A stretch of 23,513 nt of DNA. Source: JBMOKT01 sp049323895. Lineage in GTDB: Bacteria > Bacillota > Peptococcia > Peptococcales > BICA1-8. The stretch lies in contig JBMOKT010000001.1 in NCBI GenBank assembly GCA_049323895.1, positions 1-23,513 on the forward strand. The letters are read 5' to 3'. The position numbers were made by a program, and so were the translations under genes. Below are positions 6,824 to 13,674 of the stretch, piece after piece (the stretch's first letter is position 1; each line of letters opens with the position of its first letter). Under the pieces are notes generated by a model, which did not search any database, was not told the DNA's origin, and saw only the letters and a list, made by a program, of their open reading frames with translations.

Positions 6824-6913
6824 ATGGTGTGTCGTGATTTTTTGTGGCGTCTCTTTGAAGCAACGGGATCTATTAATGTTTACCTACTTTATCGTAAAAT
6901 ATTAATACAGTAA
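6824..6913 (+). CDS. YqzL-like small protein
   Basis: A 29-codon gene with ATG at 6824 and AGGAAGGTAGG 8-9 nt upstream. The peptide contains LFEATGSINVYLLYRK after DFLWR, which matches the pattern of the YqzL family (very short firmicute proteins of unknown role; in Bacillus yqzL sits near recO). It has alternating acidic and aromatic residues and no membrane segment. The stop TAA (6911-6913) comes a few bases before the T-box begins, so it occupies the 5' end of the pheST leader. Ribosomes finishing here would approach stem I. Recognition rests on the peptide motif; function unknown. Confidence 0.75.
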   Translation: MVCRDFLWRLFEATGSINVYLLYRKILIQ

Positions 6914-7077
6914 GTGCAATGACGGGGAACTGTTGTAAATTATACTTACCCAGGGAGACGGAGCCGAGACTGGGAGTTCTGTTGTAATTATAATTTGCTG
7001 CTTTTTAGTATCGCAAGAAACAGGTTTCGCCCCTAAGCTGTTAAGCTGAAATTTAGTTGAGCATTATTCATAATAAA

Positions 7078-7133
7078 CTACTAGTCCTGGTGATAGTTTT
7101 TAATAATACTCTAGCCACTAGCCACTAGCCACT
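7078..7133 (+). repeat. Heptamer repeat inside the pheS T-box
   Basis: CTAGCCA is repeated three times in tandem at 7111-7131, then CT. The segment CTACTAGTCCTGGTGATAG at 7078-7096 is imperfectly complementary to it. The whole is enclosed by the 7-bp helix TTGAGCA/TGCTCAA. Confidence 0.85.
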
Positions 7134-7244
7134 TACAAAAATATTTTGCTCAAATTTTGTAGGTTTAACCGGTCTTCGCCGTTATCGAGTAATAAGTGGA
7201 TTCATTATCGTTATGAATTAATTTGGGTGGTACCACGGGAAAAC

Positions 7245-7282
7245 AACTCTCGTCCCTTTTAGGGCGAGAGTTTTATTTTTTT
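7245..7282 (+). terminator. T-box terminator of pheST
   Basis: Stem AACTCTCGTCCC / GGGCGAGAGTT (7245-7256 with 7262-7272), loop TTTTA, T-rich tail. Competes with the antiterminator containing the T-box core. Confidence 0.9.
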
Positions 7283-7302
7283 ATATTTTTTTATAAATTT
7301 TA

Positions 7303-7360
7303 GGGGACATACCTTGAGCCCTAAAGAAACCTTTTAATTAAAGGTGTGTGCCCTTTCATT
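7303..7360 (+). repeat. Palindromic REP-like element before pheS ribosome-binding site
   Basis: Arms GGGGACATACCTT (7303-7315) and AAGGTGTGTGCCC (7341-7353), middle TGAGCCCTAAAG...TTTTAATTA, tail TTTCATTA, then AAGGAGGG. The same order of parts occurs before thrS (2389-2448), including the loop text TGAACCCTAA and the tail. Confidence 0.85.
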
Positions 7361-7376
7361 ACAAGGAGGGTTAGCA

Positions 7377-8399
7377 GTGCGAGAACAACTGGAAAAAATA
7401 AAAAAGGAATTTAATGGAGTATTAAGTAAAATTTCCACTTTGGAAGAATTAAATGATTTAAAAGTGAAGTATTTAGGAAAAAAAGGTGAATTGACCCAGG
7501 TCTTAAGGGGAATGGGGGAATTATCACCAGAAGAAAGACCGCTGATAGGGCAGCTGGCTAACGAGGTAAGAGATGAGTTGACTGCTATCTTTGAAGAGGA
7601 AATGCAAAAGATTAAGATGGGGGAACAAGCTGAGAAGCTTAATAAAGAAACTATCGATGTTACCCTGCCCGGAAAGCCTGTTTTAAGAGGAACAAAACAT
7701 CCTTTAACCTTGGTAATAGAGGAAGCAAAACAAATATTTATGGGATTGGGCTTTCAAATTGCTGAAGGACCGGAAATTGAAACAGATTATTATAATTTTG
7801 AGGCCTTGAATTTACCCAAAGACCACCCAGCACGTGATATGCAGGATACATTTTATATTACTCCGGAGGTTGTTTTAAGAACCCATACTTCACCTGTTCA
7901 AGTTAGGAGCATGGAAAGCCTTACACCCCAGCTCCCGGTAAAAATAATATGCCCTGGTAAGGTTTACCGTAAAGATGATGATGCTACTCATTCACCTATG
8001 TTCCACCAAATAGAGGGATTGGTGATTGATAAAGGCATACGCATGAGTGATTTGAAAGGTGTTCTTTTAGTTTTTGCCCAGCAAATGTTCGGGCAAGATA
8101 GGGAAATCCGTTTTCGGCCAAGTTATTTTCCCTTTACTGAACCAAGTGCTGAGGTAGATGTATCTTGTGGTATTTGTGGTGGTCAAGGCTGCAAATCATG
8201 TTCATATACTGGTTGGTTAGAGATATTGGGCTCAGGCATGGTCCATCCCAATGTTTTAAAATATGGGGGCTATGATCCCCAACAGGTTACAGGTTTTGCC
8301 TTCGGTATGGGCGTGGAAAGAATTGCAATGTTAAAATATGGCATAAATGATATGAGGCTGCTTTTTGATAATGACTTAAGATTCCTGCAACAGTTTTAG
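7377..8399 (+). CDS. pheS: Phenylalanyl-tRNA synthetase alpha chain
   Basis: Catalytic subunit of the (alpha-beta)2 class II enzyme that charges tRNA-Phe; 340 residues, the usual length. An N-terminal coiled coil (about 1-85) precedes the core with RTHTSPVQVRSM (motif 2 region), HQIEGLVID, FTEPSAEVDV and motif 3 GFAFGMGVERIAMLKYG. A CGICGGQGCKSC motif (CxxC-x4-CxxC) in the core, followed by TGWLEILGSGMVHPNVL, suggests a bound zinc as in some bacterial PheS. I chose GTG 7377, 6 nt after AAGGAGGG; the in-frame GTG at 7344 lies in the repeat and adds 11 foreign residues. Regulated by the T-box; pheT follows after 11 bp. Confidence 0.97.
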   Translation: MREQLEKIKKEFNGVLSKISTLEELNDLKVKYLGKKGELTQVLRGMGELSPEERPLIGQLANEVRDELTAIFEEEMQKIKMGEQAEKLNKETIDVTLPGKPVLRGTKHPLTLVIEEAKQIFMGLGFQIAEGPEIETDYYNFEALNLPKDHPARDMQDTFYITPEVVLRTHTSPVQVRSMESLTPQLPVKIICPGKVYRKDDDATHSPMFHQIEGLVIDKGIRMSDLKGVLLVFAQQMFGQDREIRFRPSYFPFTEPSAEVDVSCGICGGQGCKSCSYTGWLEILGSGMVHPNVLKYGGYDPQQVTGFAFGMGVERIAMLKYGINDMRLLFDNDLRFLQQF

Positions 8400-8410
8400 G
8401 AGGTGTAGAA

Positions 8411-10846
8411 ATGAGAATATCTTTTAACTGGTTAAAAGAATATGTGGACATACAAGTAACTCCGGAAGAATTAGCCGATAAATTAACCAACTCCGGAGTC
8501 ACATTAGAAAATATAGAATATCTTAATAAAGGAATAGAAAATGTAGTGGTAGGCAGGGTATTGGAAGCCGCAAGGCATCCCAATGCAGAAAAACTTTCCT
8601 TATGCCGCGTTACTACTGATGATAAAAATGAATTTCAGGTTGTTTGCGGAGCACCAAATGTTAAAACCGGGCAAAAAATTCCCTTTGCCCTTGTAGGTGC
8701 AAAGCTGCCAGGCGGGTTAACAATTAAAAAAGCAAAACTACGGGGGACAGAATCCCAGGGCATGATATGCTCTGCTCAGGAGCTTGGAATTGACGAGGAA
8801 GGCTTAACACCCGAGCAGCGGGATGGTATTTTAGTATTGGACAGCGAAGCGCCTTTGGGCATGGATGCTGTAAAATATTTAAATTTGGATGATTGTATAT
8901 TAGAGTTTGACCTGACACCTAACCGTTCCGACTGCCTAAGTGTCATTAATATCGCTCGTGAAGTGGGAGCTCTTTTTGGCAAAGAAGTAAAATTACCTGA
9001 AATAAAAATTAAGGAAGTGGAAAAAGATCTAGGAAAGTTGGTCCAAATTGAGATTAAAGACCCTGAGCTATGCCGCCGGTATGCAGCAAAAATTGTAGAA
9101 GATGTTGAAATCAAACCTTCACCCCTTTGGCTGCAGCATAAATTGCGGTGTGCAGGGATGCGCCCGATTAATAATGTAGTTGATGTCACAAACTATGTAA
9201 TGCTAGAGATGGGTCAGCCCCTCCATGCTTTTGATTACAATTTCTTAAGTGAGGGAAAAATTATTGTCCGCCGTGCACTAGAAGGTGAAGTAATAACCAC
9301 CCTTGATGAAAACAAACGGGAATTAACTGAAGAAATGCTATTAATAACTGACCCACAAAAAGCAGTAGCTATTGCCGGGGTTATGGGTGGTTTGAATTCC
9401 GAGGTCACGGATAATACTAAAACAATTCTTATTGAATCAGCTTATTTTGATCCCACTAGTATTAGAAAAACATCTACTAAATTAGGATTGCGCTCAGAGG
9501 CATCAATAAGATTTGAAAAAGGAATAAATATTGAAACAACGGTAGATGCAGCAAGTAGAGCAGCCCAGCTTTTACAGGAATTGGCCGGTGGAACAGTAAT
9601 TGCATGCTGTATTGACAATTATCCCAATCCCATTGAGCGGACAGAGATTTACCTGGAAAAAAGCAAAGTAAACCAAGTATTGGGTACAGAGATTCCTGAT
9701 GCTCAAATAGTTAATATCTTAAAATCCTTACGATTCAACATGCTTGCGGAAACAGATGCAGGAATAACCGTGGAAGTTCCTCCTTACCGTCCTGATGTTA
9801 CTATCGCTGAGGACTTAATTGAGGAAGTAGCCAGGGTTGATGGCTACAATAACATTCCTACCACCTTGCCTTATGGGGCAACGAGCAAAGGACAAAAAAC
9901 CGCGGAGCAAAAATTGCGGGATAAAGCCATTGATACTATGGTAAATGCTGGTTTGGCTGAAATTATCAGCTTCAGTTTTATTAATAAAGTAAATTTTGAT
10001 AAACTGCAGTTAGGAGAAAATGACTTAAAAAGAAAGGCTATTCCCGTATTAAACCCCTTAAGCGAAGAACAGGCATATATGCGTACTACACTTTTGCCTG
10101 GTTTGCTGGATACTTTGAGAAAAAATATTAACCGTCGGAATGAAAACCTGGGAATCTTTGAATTGGGTAAAATTTATATTCCCGGTGAATTTCCACAGGG
10201 TGCTGTTTTACCTGAGGAAAAATGGGTTCTTGGGATTGCTGTGAGAGGTATCCTTGGGGAGGATTGGAGCTCAAAAGGCAGCATAGTAGATTTTTACTAT
10301 CTAAAGGGGATAGTGGAAAGCCTTCTTTCAGAGCTAAAGATTGATAAAGTGGAGTTTAGGCCGACAAAAGATAATCCTTCCTATCATCCCGGTAGAACTG
10401 CAGAAGTTTATGCTGATGGTTTATTAGTAGGTATTTTAGGTGAAGCGCATCCTCAAGTTGCTGAAAATTATGATCTTGTAGCCAGAAACTATATCTCCGA
10501 GTTAGATATTAGTATGCTCTTGGAAATGGGTATGAGAGAAATAAATGCTAAACCCCTACCCAAGTATCCAGCTGTTAACAGGGATTTAGCTGTCGTAGTG
10601 AGGGAAGACGTTTCTGCTGCAGATTTGATTGAAGCTATCACTCAAGCAGGAGGAAAGCTTTTAGCTAAAACTACAATTTTTGACCTTTACAAAGGCAACC
10701 AAATACCCCAGGGTCATAAAAGCATTGCCTTTGCCCTAACCTTCCAGGCAGAGGATAAGACTTTGACTGATAAAGAGATTAATGATATCCATGAAAAAAT
10801 ACAAAAAGCCCTGGCTGAAAAATTCAAAGCCAGTCTAAGAACCTGA
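8411..10846 (+). CDS. pheT: Phenylalanyl-tRNA synthetase beta chain
   Basis: 811 residues, full length. Domains in order: N-terminal and OB-fold tRNA-binding domain (about 40-150, VVVGRVLEAARHPNAEKLS), B3/B4 editing domain with MRPINNVVDVTNYVMLEMGQ and PLHAFDY, B5 (about 405-475), a core resembling the catalytic fold (FELGKIY, about 560), and the C-terminal FDX-ACB domain (KYPAVNRDLAVVV) that binds the anticodon arm. ATG 8411 has AGGAGGTG, which overlaps the pheS stop, so translation is probably coupled. It pairs with PheS to form the enzyme and removes mischarged Tyr. A terminator follows. Confidence 0.97.
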   Translation: MRISFNWLKEYVDIQVTPEELADKLTNSGVTLENIEYLNKGIENVVVGRVLEAARHPNAEKLSLCRVTTDDKNEFQVVCGAPNVKTGQKIPFALVGAKLPGGLTIKKAKLRGTESQGMICSAQELGIDEEGLTPEQRDGILVLDSEAPLGMDAVKYLNLDDCILEFDLTPNRSDCLSVINIAREVGALFGKEVKLPEIKIKEVEKDLGKLVQIEIKDPELCRRYAAKIVEDVEIKPSPLWLQHKLRCAGMRPINNVVDVTNYVMLEMGQPLHAFDYNFLSEGKIIVRRALEGEVITTLDENKRELTEEMLLITDPQKAVAIAGVMGGLNSEVTDNTKTILIESAYFDPTSIRKTSTKLGLRSEASIRFEKGINIETTVDAASRAAQLLQELAGGTVIACCIDNYPNPIERTEIYLEKSKVNQVLGTEIPDAQIVNILKSLRFNMLAETDAGITVEVPPYRPDVTIAEDLIEEVARVDGYNNIPTTLPYGATSKGQKTAEQKLRDKAIDTMVNAGLAEIISFSFINKVNFDKLQLGENDLKRKAIPVLNPLSEEQAYMRTTLLPGLLDTLRKNINRRNENLGIFELGKIYIPGEFPQGAVLPEEKWVLGIAVRGILGEDWSSKGSIVDFYYLKGIVESLLSELKIDKVEFRPTKDNPSYHPGRTAEVYADGLLVGILGEAHPQVAENYDLVARNYISELDISMLLEMGMREINAKPLPKYPAVNRDLAVVVREDVSAADLIEAITQAGGKLLAKTTIFDLYKGNQIPQGHKSIAFALTFQAEDKTLTDKEINDIHEKIQKALAEKFKASLRT

Positions 10847-10861
10847 TATTATGATATGATG

Positions 10862-10895
10862 AAAATGCCTGCTTTTGCAGGCATTTTTGTTTTAT
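10862..10895 (+). terminator. Terminator of pheST
   Basis: AAAATGCCTGC, loop TTTT, GCAGGCATTTTT: a perfect stem with a T-rich tail, 15 bp after the pheT stop. Confidence 0.93.
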
Positions 10896-10917
10896 TCTAC
10901 ATCTAAGCAGGAGTTTT

Positions 10918-10945
10918 TTGTGTTATCACGAAAACATGTTATCAT
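10918..10945 (+). promoter_or_regulatory. Possible promoter of zapA with direct repeat
   Basis: TTGTGT (10918-10923) and TATCAT (10940-10945) are 16 bp apart. The octamer TGTTATCA occurs twice, at 10921 and 10938, 17 bp apart, overlapping both hexamers; it could be a binding site on one face of the helix. Weak on sequence alone. Confidence 0.45.
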
Positions 10946-10978
10946 GGAAATGAAAGGATATATGAAGGAGTGAATAAA

Positions 10979-11245
10979 TTGCAGCAGGGAGCACAGGGTA
11001 AACCAGTGCAAGTTCAAATATATGGTGACAACTACTATATAAAAGGTAGTAATGATAGTTCTTACATAATAAAAGTTGCCGACTATGTGGACAAAAAAAT
11101 GAATATGATCGGGCAAAGGAATCCCCATCTTTCACTAAAGCAAGTAGCAGTATTAGCCTCCTTAAATATAGCCGATGAGTTGTATAAACTGCAAAATGAC
11201 TACGACAAATTACTCCAGATTTTGGAAGAGGGCAAAAAGGGTTAA
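10979..11245 (+). CDS. zapA: Cell division protein ZapA
   Basis: About 88 residues. ZapA binds FtsZ and bundles protofilaments at the division ring in the cytoplasm. Visible are the N-terminal strand region VQVQIYGDNYYIKG, the ADYVDKKMNMI segment, ASLNIADELYKL and a C-terminal coiled coil. I take TTG 10979 as start because AAGGAG (10965-10970) is 8 nt upstream; a GTG at 10970 overlaps that site and is unlikely. In Bacillus the order is zapA-cvpA-polX-mutS2; here the cvpA gene is missing from between zapA and the polX-like gene. Confidence 0.88.
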   Translation: MQQGAQGKPVQVQIYGDNYYIKGSNDSSYIIKVADYVDKKMNMIGQRNPHLSLKQVAVLASLNIADELYKLQNDYDKLLQILEEGKKG

Positions 11246-11301
11246 ATAATTGTTTTTTTGAAAATAATTAATCCTGATAAGTCTTTGATGGGGGTTTTTT
11301 A

Positions 11302-12705
11302 GTGTTGGAGTCTAACTTTTTCCTTCCGGGAGTAAAAGATAATGATTTAAAAAAGATAATTGAAGAATTTGGAATTAACAACCTTGAGCAGCTTAAAAAG
11401 GCTGTAAAAAGCAAAAAAATTCGACAACTAAAAGGTTTTAACAGTAAAATAGAAATGGCCATATTAAGAGGAATTAAAATAATTCAGGATAAACCTGAAT
11501 ATTTACCCATAGGGATTGCACTAGATTATGGGAAAACTTTAATAAATCAATTAAGAACCTGGCCAGGCATAAGCCAGGTTTTCCTTGTTGGTTCATTAAG
11601 GAGGGGAGTTGAAGAGGTAAATAGGATAGAAATCCTTCTGGCGGCAACAATGAATTACTCTATAGAACAACTGGTGGAACTGCCCATGATTACCGGAGGA
11701 AGGATAGAGAATAGAAGAGTTGTACTGGATTCGCTCCTTGGTCTGCCAATTGTATTGTATTTTTCGGATAAAAACAGGTGGGGTTTGGATTTAATCAAAA
11801 CAACAGGTTCAGCAAACCATCTTCAAGCATTAAAATTACAAAGCAACAACTTGCTGCATTTTGATGGGGAGGAAGAAGTTTATAAACAGCTAGGTTTGCC
11901 TTGGATTCCTCCAGAGCTTAGGGAAACAGGGTTTGAAGTTCAATTTGCCAGAGAAGGGATTCTTCCAAAACTAGTTGATATCAGTGATATAAAAGGGGAC
12001 CTGCATATCCATAGCCGTTGGAGTGATGGGGCAAATACAATTGAGGAAATAATACAAAAAGGTATATCTATAGGATATGAGTACCTTGCGATAACTGACC
12101 ACTCCCAATCATTAAAAATTGCCGGAGGATTAAGTCCCGCCGATCTTTCTACACAGATTAAAGAAATAGACAGATTGAAAGTCAAGTATCCTCAGATTCA
12201 AATACTAAAAGGAATAGAGGTGGATATCCTAGAGGATGGGTCTTTGGATTTTCAAGACGATATTTTGGAGAAAATGGATGTAGTTATTGGTTCAATCCAT
12301 TCTCATTTCCATATGAGCAAAGTGGAAATGACAGAACGGATTATAAAAGGATTGAAGCATCCTTTGGTCAATATACTTGCTCACCCAACAGGGAGAGTAT
12401 TGGGGAAAAGACCAGGCTATAGTGTGGATATAGAGAAAGTTATCCAAATAGCAGCCCATTACAAAAAGATTCTTGAGATAAATGCATCTCCTGACCGTCT
12501 TGATTTAAGAGACAAACATTTACAGTTTGCCAGAACAAAAGGTGTAAGGATTGCAATAAACACAGATGCCCATAGTATAGACCGCATGTCTGATATGGCG
12601 TTTGGTGTCCAGACTGCCAAAAGGGGCTGGCAGACCTCTCAAGAAATAATAAATTCTTGGAGTTACGAAGAGATTAAGGCATATTTTCAAAAAAACAGGA
12701 GGTAA
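11302..12705 (+). CDS. PolX-like PHP-domain protein with degenerate polymerase domain
   Basis: 467 residues against about 570 for bacterial DNA polymerase X. The C-terminal PHP domain (about 230-467) keeps its metal ligands: DLHIHS (233-238), ITDHSQ, KGIEVDI, GSIHSHFH, LAHPTGR and NTDAHS, so hydrolase activity (3'-5' exonuclease or AP-site processing in the family) is plausible. The N-terminal 8-kDa domain is absent; the protein starts at the second helix-hairpin-helix (LPGVKDNDLKK). The palm motif is GSLRRGVEEVNRIEIL (97-112): the two aspartates of the usual GDID are R108 and E110, and the third (VDLR) is V151, with the following TGS at the expected distance. Polymerase activity is therefore very unlikely. 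GTG 11302 has GATGGGGG upstream; only 56 bp separates it from zapA, so no hidden N terminus fits. Confidence 0.85.
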   Translation: MLESNFFLPGVKDNDLKKIIEEFGINNLEQLKKAVKSKKIRQLKGFNSKIEMAILRGIKIIQDKPEYLPIGIALDYGKTLINQLRTWPGISQVFLVGSLRRGVEEVNRIEILLAATMNYSIEQLVELPMITGGRIENRRVVLDSLLGLPIVLYFSDKNRWGLDLIKTTGSANHLQALKLQSNNLLHFDGEEEVYKQLGLPWIPPELRETGFEVQFAREGILPKLVDISDIKGDLHIHSRWSDGANTIEEIIQKGISIGYEYLAITDHSQSLKIAGGLSPADLSTQIKEIDRLKVKYPQIQILKGIEVDILEDGSLDFQDDILEKMDVVIGSIHSHFHMSKVEMTERIIKGLKHPLVNILAHPTGRVLGKRPGYSVDIEKVIQIAAHYKKILEINASPDRLDLRDKHLQFARTKGVRIAINTDAHSIDRMSDMAFGVQTAKRGWQTSQEIINSWSYEEIKAYFQKNRR

Positions 12706-12709
12706 TAAA

Positions 12710-13660
12710 ATGAAAATATTGGATATATACCAACTGATTGTACAAATGGGTAAAGATGCTGACCCCAGAGGAGGGGATTTAGAAAAGGTTCTTGAACAAA
12801 AGGCCAAGGAGCATCAAGACTTAAAAGAGGAAGACCAAAAATATTTTGATACCGACAAGCTCTTTAATCCTTATGCTGACACAAGAGTTTTATATGGTGA
12901 TGTAAATAGGCAGGTTAGTACTCTATTGGCAGGGATTGACATCGATACATCAGAAATTCTATTGGCCGATCGTTTAACAGAAAGGGGCACGAAAATTGAT
13001 TTAGTAATCAGCCACCACCCGGAGGGCAAAGCATTAGCCGGTTTACATGAGGTTATGGAACTTCAGGAAGATATTTTGCACAGTTTAGGTGTACCTATTA
13101 ATGTCGCCCAAGGTATACTGTCTTCTCGTATTAGTGAAGTACAGAGAGGATTGCTGCCTTTAAATCATAATAGGGGAGTAGACGCAGCAAGAATTTTAGA
13201 TATTCCTTTAATATGTGCCCATACTCCAGCTGATAATCAGGTACAGGTTTTCTTGGAAAAGATTTTTAAAGAAAAACAAGTTCAAACTGTGGGTGATGTG
13301 ATAAAAATCCTAAATGAGATACCTGAATATGATGAAGCAAGGAAAATGGGGGCTGGACCCAAAGTTGTAGCTGGCTCAGAAAAAAGGAAGGCAGGTAAGA
13401 TTTTTGTAGATATGACCGGAGGAACAAGTGGTTCTGAGAATGCATATGAAAAACTTGCTGCTGCAGGGATTGGAACAATAGTAGGTATGCATATGGGTGA
13501 AAAACACAGAAAAGAAGCAGAGAAAAACCATATTAATGTAATAATTGCAGGGCATATGGCAAGTGATTCATTAGGTATGAATTTAATTCTTGATAAAATT
13601 GAGGAAAAGGGTATAAATATAATTTGCTGCTCAGGAATTATTAGGATAAAAAGAAACTAA
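12710..13660 (+). CDS. NIF3-like dinuclear metal-binding protein
   Basis: 316 residues, cytosolic. The pattern ISHHPEGKAL (H102, H103) near residue 100 and AGHMASDSLGMN near the C terminus correspond to the metal-ligand regions of the NIF3/DUF34 family, which forms hexamers with two metals per subunit; the physiological substrate is not settled. An N-terminal stretch of about 60 residues (DADPRGGDLEKVLEQK) precedes the core, and a TGGTSGSENAYEKLAAAGI segment near 235-255 resembles the insert between halves in long members. This is a divergent member. Its ribosome-binding site AGGAGG is in the last codons of the preceding gene, 5 bp upstream of ATG, so the two are probably translated together. 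Confidence 0.7.
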   Translation: MKILDIYQLIVQMGKDADPRGGDLEKVLEQKAKEHQDLKEEDQKYFDTDKLFNPYADTRVLYGDVNRQVSTLLAGIDIDTSEILLADRLTERGTKIDLVISHHPEGKALAGLHEVMELQEDILHSLGVPINVAQGILSSRISEVQRGLLPLNHNRGVDAARILDIPLICAHTPADNQVQVFLEKIFKEKQVQTVGDVIKILNEIPEYDEARKMGAGPKVVAGSEKRKAGKIFVDMTGGTSGSENAYEKLAAAGIGTIVGMHMGEKHRKEAEKNHINVIIAGHMASDSLGMNLILDKIEEKGINIICCSGIIRIKRN

Positions 13661-13674
13661 ATGGGGGAAGTCTT

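Larger units (their letters stand above)
6915..7282 (+). promoter_or_regulatory. T-box leader, phenylalanine specific
   Basis: T-box core TGGTACCACGGG at 7228-7239 is followed by a terminator. Stem I starts at GACGGGGAAC (6921), and on its 3' side the specifier TTC (7026-7028, Phe codon) is followed by G, and AGCTG stands seven bases after the specifier, the same ruler as in the thrS leader. An internal helix TTGAGCA (7057-7063) with TGCTCAA (7147-7153) carries the heptamer repeat on its tip. Uncharged tRNA-Phe should switch on pheST. Confidence 0.88.

Noticed and set aside
7344..7376. Upstream GTG extending pheS
   Set aside because: It also lies in the repeat element; GTG 7377 has the ribosome-binding site AAGGAGGG and gives the normal N terminus.
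8776..9189. Minus-strand frame within pheT
   Set aside because: Antisense to the conserved B3/B4 region; no ribosome-binding site and no recognisable sequence.
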